Positions 1-5,539 of a stretch of DNA of 9,918 bases are shown here, piece by piece; positions within the stretch are counted from its first letter, which is position 1; each line of letters starts with the position of its first letter. The stretch is from positions 1 through 9,918 of the forward strand of contig JBBRPS010000362.1 in assembly GCA_038227745.1 (NCBI GenBank), read 5' to 3'. Origin of the DNA: DASPXY01 sp038227745. GTDB lineage: Bacteria > Planctomycetota > Planctomycetia > Gemmatales > Gemmataceae. Made by a program: the position numbers and the translations under genes. Below the pieces are notes generated by a model. It saw only the letters and a program-made list of their open reading frames with translations. It made no database searches and was not told the DNA's origin.

Positions 1-15
1 AAACCTGCACTGAAT

Positions 16-1167
16 TCAGGAGAGCCGCGACAGCCCGTGTTGTCGCGCTTTCCGCATGAATTCTGCGGTTTCCGAAGAGTGACACCACACTGTCATCGCT
101 ACCGACTTGGATGCAAGTTTTCGTGCCAGAAACACTAGGTTCACCTTGCCGTGCTGGAGAACGCGCCGGAGTTCGCGTTCGTTCTCGCGGTCCGCGGTGC
201 GACATTCCTCAAGGTCTCGCAACCCCTCCCCACGCGCGAGGAGTTCTTCGATGAGAGAGGACGCCAACCCTTCGGTGAGAAGGCGCGACCGGATCTGCGT
301 GCCATAATCTCCTGGGCGCATGAGGGCAAGACGCAGCCTGCGAATGCCGAGCATCTGCTTGGCCGAGTGGTGTGTGAGCAGCTGCGCCCCGGTCCGCATC
401 CGTGCCTGATAAGCGGTGTATGGCCCGTTCGGGCCGTAGGGCATCGCGGTTTGTGTCTTGCGCGGGACCAGCACCTTGGCCGGTAGGTCGCTAATCGCGT
501 CCCGAACGGTCACCGGAGGGAGCAGTTCATTCGCCGGCCCCCACAAGGTTAGCTCGCCGCGTTCTGGCGCGCCAGGCAGTCGATGGGTCGCTTCAGGCAG
601 GTTGAGAACGTGGCCGTCCCTCCCGCCGAGGACGAAGACGCGTTTGCGATACTGCGGTACGCCGAACTCGACCGCGTCGAGCGTTCCGACAGCCACGCCA
701 TAGCCAACCCTTCGTGCCCGCGTGCGGAGGTCGTCGATGATCTTCCCGTCTTCCAGGGAGAGGATGCCCACCACGTTCTCCAGCACGAAGGAGCGGGGCT
801 GGAACTCTTCGAGGAAACGCAGAAAGTGCAAGTACAACTGGTTGCGGTGGTCCTCGGGATCGCGCCGTCCATAAGTGGAAAATCCCTGGCAAGGCGGGCC
901 ACCGAGCAGACCATCGAGTTGCCCGACATCGAGCCCTAGCCGACGACGGATCGCCGCGGCATCGAGTTTCTCGATGGGTTCGGCAGTCGTCAGAGCTTCG
1001 GGGTGGTTCCGGGCGAACGTCGCCAAGGCTGGCTTCTCATGGTCGTTGGCGAACACGCACGAGAACCCGGCGGCTCGGAAGCCCTGGGTAAGTCCACCTG
1101 CCCCGGAAAACAGATCAATCGTGAGGAATCTCGGAGGCGCCACGCTAATGCCCTCGGCTGCACCCAC
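16..1167 (-). CDS. DNA (cytosine-5-)-methyltransferase, C-terminally truncated
   Basis: The product would methylate cytosine C5 in a short DNA recognition site using S-adenosylmethionine. From the GTG at 1167 (383 aa) it shows motif I FLTIDLFSGAGG (about residues 14-25), motif IV GGPPCQGFS (89-97, catalytic Cys93), motif VI ENV (130-132) and motif VIII QYRKR (172-176), followed by a target-recognition-like region. The usual C-terminal motifs IX (RxLTxRE...QxFP) and X (QxGNxVPP) are absent: after TVWCHSSETAEFM the frame ends at TGA 16-18. Motif X helps form the cofactor pocket, so activity is doubtful. The GTG at 1167 is preferred because GGGAGCGAGGGA precedes it; GTG codons at 1233 (no clear SD) and 1143 are alternatives. 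No endonuclease gene is visible beside it, though one could lie left of the window. Family assignment is very secure; intactness is not. Confidence 0.9.
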   Translation of the reverse strand: MGAAEGISVAPPRFLTIDLFSGAGGLTQGFRAAGFSCVFANDHEKPALATFARNHPEALTTAEPIEKLDAAAIRRRLGLDVGQLDGLLGGPPCQGFSTYGRRDPEDHRNQLYLHFLRFLEEFQPRSFVLENVVGILSLEDGKIIDDLRTRARRVGYGVAVGTLDAVEFGVPQYRKRVFVLGGRDGHVLNLPEATHRLPGAPERGELTLWGPANELLPPVTVRDAISDLPAKVLVPRKTQTAMPYGPNGPYTAYQARMRTGAQLLTHHSAKQMLGIRRLRLALMRPGDYGTQIRSRLLTEGLASSLIEELLARGEGLRDLEECRTADRENERELRRVLQHGKVNLVFLARKLASKSVAMTVWCHSSETAEFMRKARQHGLSRLS

Positions 1168-1273
1168 TTTCCCTCGCTCCCAATCGACACTACAAGTAGA
1201 ATTCGTTGAGTTTTCCAACCGGTCACTGCCCACAATGCGCGCGCTTCAGCCAAGACAAATCACATTCTCCCCA

Positions 1274-1293
1274 TCTTGACGTGTAAGTCAAGA
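1274..1293. repeat. 7-bp inverted repeat upstream of the methyltransferase gene
   Basis: TCTTGAC and GTCAAGA are separated by GTGTAA, about 40-110 bp upstream of the candidate methyltransferase starts. The dyad could be an operator for autoregulation or for a C-type controller of a restriction-modification system. The minus-strand arm also contains TTGACT, which resembles a -35 box, but the possible -10 (AGAATG, 17 nt further on) is weak. The repeat is visible in the sequence; its role is inferred. Confidence 0.3.
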
Positions 1294-1536
1294 AGAATAT
1301 GAACGAACGTGCGCTTGTGGACAAAGCGGCAGGCTTCCGCCTGAATTAAGCGCTGACCTGGGCGGGAAGCGAGAAGAGCATCAAGGGAGCGCACAAAGAG
1401 ACCGGAGAAAGAGACAGGGGATACGGGGTACTGGACAAGCAGCGGCGACAGATGTTTTCCAGGGTTTTGGCCCGTCCGGTTCGGCAGGGAGGGGGCAGGA
1501 ACGGGATCGGTCAATCCCGCGCTTGCCCAACGATGG
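1294..1536. other. Gene-poor stretch between methyltransferase and integrase remnant
   Basis: No convincing gene is seen here. An open frame on the minus strand (1260-1556) gives a 98-residue Pro/Leu/Ser-rich translation with no recognisable domain and no matching start signal. It is probably degraded mobile DNA lying downstream of the broken integrase. Confidence 0.5.
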
Positions 1537-2008
1537 TTAAGAAATTGTGCCATCATGCTTTACGTCAAAAGCTGGTGGGGATAAACGCGGAGTGTCATCT
1601 TTCCCCGTGACGGCCGCTTGGGCTTTCGCCAAACCCGCCATGAACCGGCCGAACCGCTCTTCGCCCATTTGCGCCTTGACAAGCCACAAGGGCAGTTCGC
1701 CCCCCTCGTTGGCCTTGTCGATCAAGTCCGCTGCAACCTGCAAGGCGGCTGCCGTGTCCAGCGCCGTCCTCCAGGTTGACGTTGACGGCCTGAGTGATTT
1801 CGTCCTGTCTGGGGTGGTATTCCTCACCCTTCTCTTGGGCTGCCAACTCCGCTTGCTTGCGTTCCCACCAGGCGTTTGCGGCCTAGACGCTTTGCTCTTT
1901 CGTCGGGGGCGCCCCAAGCTGCTTACATGAAACGGCGTACATCTTCCTCTTGTAGCTCTTCATCCATCTTTTGCTTGCCCCAACGTAGGTCATCCACTCC
2001 CGAATCAT
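1537..2008 (-). pseudogene. Decayed tyrosine recombinase/integrase, N-terminal fragment
   Basis: Reading from ATG 2008, preceded by AAGGGGG at SD distance, the frame gives MIREWMTYVGASKRWMKSYK, then a segment with AVSCKQLGAPPTKEQSV, then an in-frame TAG (1883-1885). Beyond it the same frame continues AANAWWERKQAELAAQEKGE to about 1765. There it must shift frame to continue as ALDTAAALQVAADLIDKANE and onwards to the stop at 1537. The KRWMKSYK...YAVSCKQLGAPPTKE...AANAWW pattern resembles the N-terminal DNA-binding region of site-specific integrases I associate with Gemmata-like planctomycetes; this is recognition from memory, not a search. The catalytic R...HxxR...Y domain is missing, so the gene is dead on three counts: a nonsense codon, a frameshift (about 1760-1771) and loss of the C-terminal domain. 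The intact tail after the shift could alternatively be read as a 126-residue ORF, but its first 50 residues are Arg/Ser/Pro-rich off-frame sequence. Confidence 0.65.
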
Positions 2009-2016
2009 GGCGTCCC

Positions 2017-2102
2017 CCTTGTAAAGAAACCCGTGGCCGATGCTCTCCAATCCTACTGTTGTAAAGCGCAGTAGGGTTTTCGGTCGGGTTTCGTTTACAA
2101 GG
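2017..2102. repeat. Nested inverted repeats before the integrase remnant
   Basis: The outer arms are CCTTGTAAAGAAACCCG (2017-2033) and CGGGTTTCGTTTACAAGG (2085-2102). They are reverse complements except for one extra base in the right arm. Inside sits a second dyad, CCTACTG (2052-2058) and CAGTAGG (2069-2075), whose 10-nt loop carries another TTGTAAAG. TTGTAAA therefore occurs three times, twice direct and once inverted. The structure abuts the SD of the dead integrase, so a recombination or attachment site, or an operator for the integrase, is possible. On the plus strand the inner hairpin is followed by GTTTT, so a weak terminator is another reading. Confidence 0.55.
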
Positions 2103-2132
2103 GCAAGAAGGCGTTTTTCGGAAGCGATTTGA

Positions 2133-2987
2133 TTATTTCAACTTACGGCGAATGACGTTTTTCGAGTTTACGGCACAATACCACATGTAATGGCCGATGC
2201 GGTGCTCGGCGGCGGCGCTGAGGTGCTGCAGCGCGCGCTTGCCGTCCCCGAGCGACTCGTAGTAAAGCCCCAGGTACAACTCCGCGTAGAAGCGACGGCG
2301 GTTGAGGTCTTCCGCGGACGGCTTGCCCGCCGCCACCGCCTCGAGGACGTCCGCGGGCTTCGCCTTACCGCGGAACAGGTCGTAGACGAGCATCATCGGC
2401 ACGCGGCGGTCCTGGCCGATCTCGAGCATGGCGGTCCGCGCCTTCTCGATGCCGACGACCGGGGCCATGCACAGGTAGCGCCACACGGCGTTCTCGACGT
2501 CGTTGGTATCGACAGCCTCGTAGCCCTCGAACTGCTTGCGGCCCTCGTCGAACTTCTTCGCGTAGTAGCAGGAGATGCCGCGCCGCCAGTGCCCCGCCTT
2601 CGCCGCCGGCCGCAGCTCGAGGTAGCGGTCGAAGTCGGCGACGGACTTCGCGAACTCGCCGAGTTTGAAGTGGGCGCTGCCGCGGCGGTCGTACGCCTCC
2701 GCCGCCTTCGGGTCCAGCTGCACGACCTTGCTGAAGTCCGCGACGGCGTCCGCGTACCGGCCCAGCGCGTCGCGGATCTGACCGCGGGCGTGGTAAGCCC
2801 CGGCGTTTTTCGGGTCGAGTGACACTGCCCTGTCAGCGAGGACGAGGGCCTCCTTCGTCCGGCCCTGGGCGAACGCCTTGGCGGCGGCCTTGAGCGCCTC
2901 CTCCGCGGGTTCGTCGGCCCGGACACAGGACGGTGCGATGGGGGGGGTGAACAGGCACAGCGAGAGAACGAGGGTTGCGATGCGCAT
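2133..2987 (-). CDS. Exported TPR-repeat protein, NlpI-like
   Basis: This 284-residue protein probably acts outside the cytoplasm as a protein-binding scaffold. The start at ATG 2987 is chosen because MRIATLVLSLCLFTPPIAPS forms a typical signal peptide with a VRA-D cleavage site near residue 24. A longer frame from 3047 would run into the upstream terminator hairpin. APSC at 18-21 is near, but not a good, lipobox. Four TPR units follow at about 28-61, 62-95, 96-129 and 130-163, with the GxYxxAVADFxxxxxLDPK type of signature. The C-terminal part (VENAVWRYLCMAP, then RFYAELYLGLYYESLGDGKR) resembles the second half of NlpI-type TPR proteins. No Shine-Dalgarno sequence is obvious. It lies 106 bp downstream of the HTH gene on the same strand, with a terminator between them, so separate transcription is likely. 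The exact partner is unknown. Confidence 0.85.
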   Translation of the reverse strand: MRIATLVLSLCLFTPPIAPSCVRADEPAEEALKAAAKAFAQGRTKEALVLADRAVSLDPKNAGAYHARGQIRDALGRYADAVADFSKVVQLDPKAAEAYDRRGSAHFKLGEFAKSVADFDRYLELRPAAKAGHWRRGISCYYAKKFDEGRKQFEGYEAVDTNDVENAVWRYLCMAPVVGIEKARTAMLEIGQDRRVPMMLVYDLFRGKAKPADVLEAVAAGKPSAEDLNRRRFYAELYLGLYYESLGDGKRALQHLSAAAEHRIGHYMWYCAVNSKNVIRRKLK

Positions 2988-3043
2988 GAGGGGATTGTAC
3001 GCCGGAGGAGGCGGGGGCGACAGCGCCGCAGGGAGCAGAAACA

Positions 3044-3077
3044 GCAAAGCCCACGGGGAGCGCCCCGTGGGCTTTGC
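3044..3077 (-). terminator. Perfect 15-bp stem hairpin, terminator of the HTH gene
   Basis: GCAAAGCCCACGGGG (3044-3058) and its exact reverse complement (3063-3077) enclose the 4-nt loop AGCG. The hairpin lies 16 bp past the stop of the HTH gene. On the minus strand it is followed by TGTTTCTG, a short U-rich run, whereas the plus-strand side has no T run. This fits an intrinsic terminator for the minus-strand transcript, with a weak U tract. Confidence 0.75.
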
Positions 3078-3093
3078 AGGGTGCCGGGGAAAG

Positions 3094-5217
3094 TTATTTC
3101 AGCTTCTGCCCGAGCAGGTCGCCGATCGCCTTGGTGAGCAGGCCCGGCGACTTGTAGCCGCTCATGCTCTGGACCAGCTCGAAGCCGAGGATCGCCAGCA
3201 CGAACATCACGAACACGCACGGTAGCATGAAGACCACCGGCATCGCCCCCCACGGGGCCGCCGGGATCAGCTTCTCCTTGACAACCGTCCGCCCGGGGAT
3301 CGCGTCCTCCTCGACCGCGCCCTCCTCCTCGATTTCACCGAAGCCTGGATCGGCCTCTTCATCGAGATCGGCGACGGCGGCGCTGCCCTTCTTGCGCGCC
3401 CTGGCCGCCTGGGTGGCCGCGGCGGGGTCGGCGTCCTCCTCGTCGAGAGGCACGACCTCGCTGCCGCTCTCGTCCTCCACGGCGATCTCGTCGCCGCTCA
3501 GCGAGATGTCGAAGTCGGAGCTGTCCAGGCCGGTGTCGGCGTCGTCGAGCGCCACCGCCTGCGAGCCGGACTCCTCTTCCAGGGCGGGCACCTCGAAGTC
3601 CGTCTCGAAGATGTCCTTGTCGTCGTCGGCCTTGACCTGCGGCGAGCCGTCCACGTCGAGCGGGGACAGACCGCCACTGTCGTCCAGGGTCAGCTCGAAC
3701 TCGCTGCTCGAGTCGGCCGCCGGCTTGGGCGCGTCGCCGTCGAGGGTCAGCTCGAACTCGCTGTCCGACGCGGCCGCGGCCCCGGGCACCTTCGGCTCCT
3801 CGCTGTCGAGGGTCAGCTCGAACTCGCTGTCGGAATCGGCCGCGGCGGACTTGGGCTTGGGCGTGTTGCCGGCGTCCAGGCTCAGCTCGAACTCGATCTC
3901 GTCGCTGCCCTCGCCGCCCTGCTCCAGCGAGATGCCGCTGTCCACGGGGTTGTCGAGCGAGATGCCGCTCGTCGGCCCCTTGAGCTGGCCCGGCGGCGCC
4001 GGCTCGCCCAGGCCGACCTCGTCGTCGGGCAGCTCCAGGCGGAACTCCTCGCTGCTCGCCGGTTCCAGGGGCGAGGAGCTGGTGCCCTGCAGGGTGAGCT
4101 CGAACTCGCTGCTGCCCAGCTCGAGCGGGGAGGAGCTGTCGCCGGCCGGCGTCAACTCAAAGTCGCTGCTGCTGTCGTCCTTCTTCTTAACCTGCTTTGC
4201 CTGCGATTCCTCGGGGAGGTTGAGGTCGGCCTCGGACAACTCGAAGGGGGACGTGGTCGGCAGCTGCGGGGCGAGCCTCGGCTGCTTGCGCACCTTCGAC
4301 TGCGGTTGGGCCTTGCGCTGGGCCTCTTGCTTGCGCAGCTCCTCATCGAGGTTGATTTCCTCGGTGAGCATGCCCGCGTCGCTGCCCGGGGGCGGCTGCT
4401 GGTGCTTTTCCAGGCGGATGTCGCTGTCGGCGGAGGACCGCGGCGGCTGCTGGCCGAGCGGCAGCTCACCCTCGTCGGAGCTGGCGCCGACGATGCGCAC
4501 GTCGCTGTCGCTGTCCATGGGCACCAGGCGGACGCCGCTGTCAACGGGCGCCGGCGTCCCGGGCGTCGTGCCGGAGCGGCCCGACTTCGGGCGGGGGGAA
4601 GCCGGGCCGCTCGCGCCGCGGGGCGGCGGCGAGGCGGGCCCGGTCATGCCGGTGCGGCCCTTGGGCCGCTGCTTGACCTGCAGCGGCGGCCGGTCATCGA
4701 CCATCTTGACGTCGCTGTCGAGGTTGATCTGGAAGTCCAGGTCGCTGCCGTCGGCGACGAGGCGCACGTCGCTATCGCTGCCCGGCGGGGGCTGCTGCGG
4801 CCCGGGCGACTTTGGCCCCGACTTGGGGCCTTCCTTGAGGTTCTTCTTCGACGAGCCACCGGCGAGCTTGCGGCTGCTGCCGGGCGCGTCGGGCTGGAGC
4901 TCCTTGCCGAGGCCGACGGTTTCGTCGTCGCCGCCGAGGTCGAAGACCTCGGCCTCGCGCGTTTTGGGGGACGCGGGGCTGCGCGGGGCGGGCGAGTCGG
5001 TGGGCCTGGGGGCGGCCGCCTCGCCGAGGACCAGTTCGGGGTCGCTGCCGACGCCACGGCGGCGGGCGAGTTCCTGAATGTCCTGGACGCGGAAGCGCCA
5101 GGTGCCGCGGTCCTGGAACGAGCGCAGCTCGCCCTTGCGGGCCAGCTGCTTCAGCTCGTCGGGGGATATGTGGACGATCTGGGCGGCCTCTTCCAGCGTG
5201 TAGTAGTCTTGTGCCAT
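3094..5217 (-). CDS. Tail-anchored HTH protein with acidic SDxDVRLV/EFELTL repeats
   Basis: This is a 707-residue protein of unknown function. Residues 5-55 (YYTLEEAAQIVHISPDELKQ, then the GTWRFRVQDIQELARRR segment) form a MerR/excisionase-type helix-turn-helix, usually a DNA-binding module. The long middle is Pro/Ser/Asp/Glu-rich and probably disordered. It has about five (S)DSDVRLV-like motifs at 147-154, 167-173, 226-232, 236-243 and 264-269. EFELTL-type motifs follow at 351-357, 371-376, 442-447, 465-470, 487-492 and 506-511. One hydrophobic segment at about 657-682 (VVFMLPCVFVMFVLAILGFE) is preceded by R/K residues, so the N-terminus should be cytoplasmic, with a roughly 25-residue tail ending LLGQKLK. 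This suggests a membrane-tethered DNA- or protein-binding factor. ATG 5217 starts directly with the HTH; a GGGAGG lies about 12 nt upstream. The acidic Ser repeats could be kinase or FHA-type docking sites, which is inference. Confidence 0.85.
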   Translation of the reverse strand: MAQDYYTLEEAAQIVHISPDELKQLARKGELRSFQDRGTWRFRVQDIQELARRRGVGSDPELVLGEAAAPRPTDSPAPRSPASPKTREAEVFDLGGDDETVGLGKELQPDAPGSSRKLAGGSSKKNLKEGPKSGPKSPGPQQPPPGSDSDVRLVADGSDLDFQINLDSDVKMVDDRPPLQVKQRPKGRTGMTGPASPPPRGASGPASPRPKSGRSGTTPGTPAPVDSGVRLVPMDSDSDVRIVGASSDEGELPLGQQPPRSSADSDIRLEKHQQPPPGSDAGMLTEEINLDEELRKQEAQRKAQPQSKVRKQPRLAPQLPTTSPFELSEADLNLPEESQAKQVKKKDDSSSDFELTPAGDSSSPLELGSSEFELTLQGTSSSPLEPASSEEFRLELPDDEVGLGEPAPPGQLKGPTSGISLDNPVDSGISLEQGGEGSDEIEFELSLDAGNTPKPKSAAADSDSEFELTLDSEEPKVPGAAAASDSEFELTLDGDAPKPAADSSSEFELTLDDSGGLSPLDVDGSPQVKADDDKDIFETDFEVPALEEESGSQAVALDDADTGLDSSDFDISLSGDEIAVEDESGSEVVPLDEEDADPAAATQAARARKKGSAAVADLDEEADPGFGEIEEEGAVEEDAIPGRTVVKEKLIPAAPWGAMPVVFMLPCVFVMFVLAILGFELVQSMSGYKSPGLLTKAIGDLLGQKLK
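3688..4167 (-). repeat. In-gene repeats encoding EFELTL units
   Basis: The DNA block GGTCAGCTCGAACTCGCTG (plus-strand reading) occurs at 3688-3706, 3745-3763 and 3811-3829. Close variants occur at 3880-3898 and 4093-4111. The first four are spaced 57, 66 and 69 bp apart, all multiples of three, so the array keeps the reading frame and encodes the (S/D)SEFELTLD units. A diverged SDFELTP unit lies at the upstream end, near 4149-4167. Expansion by unequal crossing over or slippage is likely. Confidence 0.75.
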
Positions 5218-5319
5218 GTCTCGCGTTCGCCTCCCGGCCCGCCGCCGCGCCGATTTTCAATCGAAGAGGAAAGAGAGGAAAGCCGGGGCGACGGGCGCAG
5301 ATCACCCCTCACACCCTAC

Positions 5320-5349
5320 ATTTTATCAGTATCGATTGGAAAACCGCAA
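5320..5349 (-). promoter_or_regulatory. Candidate extended -10 promoter for the HTH gene
   Basis: On the minus strand, TGATAAAAT gives an extended -10 (TGn plus TAAAAT at 5320-5325, five of six matches to TATAAT). A weak -35, TTGCGG, lies 18 nt upstream at 5344-5349. The transcription start would fall near 5313, leaving a leader of about 95 nt before ATG 5217. It sits in the only AT-rich patch between the divergent genes. This is sequence pattern only, using sigma-70 rules. Confidence 0.35.
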
Positions 5350-5482
5350 CACTTGAATGCAAGTATCTTTGGCGCCTGTTCGCGTGGCGCATGCTGTACC
5401 GGAAACGCCGCGCGGGGCGGTCAGCGGGGGAATGAGCCGCCCTCTGCTTCCCTTTTTCGCTGTCCTTCCCGCGACCGCCTCC

Positions 5483-5488
5483 CATAAT
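5483..5488 (+). promoter_or_regulatory. Possible -10 box for the phosphoesterase gene
   Basis: CATAAT matches five of six bases of TATAAT and lies about 50 bp before ATG 5540 in otherwise GC-rich DNA. No good -35 hexamer is seen at the right distance, so this is a weak candidate. Confidence 0.2.
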
Positions 5489-5539
5489 CTACCCTGCCCG
5501 ACGTGCGTCCCTTCCCCCGAAAGCCCGACGAGGACTGTC

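Larger units (their letters stand above)
5218..5539. other. Divergent intergenic region
   Basis: This stretch separates the minus-strand HTH gene from the plus-strand phosphoesterase gene and should hold both promoters. It contains an AT-richer patch (about 5315-5350) unlike the surrounding GC-rich DNA. An open frame extends the phosphoesterase gene back to 5357, but its first 61 residues have no signal-peptide or domain character and are taken as untranslated. Confidence 0.6.

Noticed and set aside
1537..1917. 126-residue minus-strand ORF as an intact small gene
   Set aside because: Only its second half looks like protein. The first half is off-frame, while the neighbouring frame carries integrase-like sequence up to the frameshift, so it is described as part of the pseudogene.
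2052..2080. Plus-strand intrinsic terminator (CCTACTG/CAGTAGG then GTTTT)
   Set aside because: The stem is only 7 bp with a 10-nt loop, and no plus-strand gene ends nearby. It is better treated as part of the nested repeat.
3164..5077. 637-codon plus-strand frame opposite the HTH gene
   Set aside because: It is a Ser-rich shadow of the Asp/Glu/Ser repeats on the minus strand; no start signal or domain is seen.
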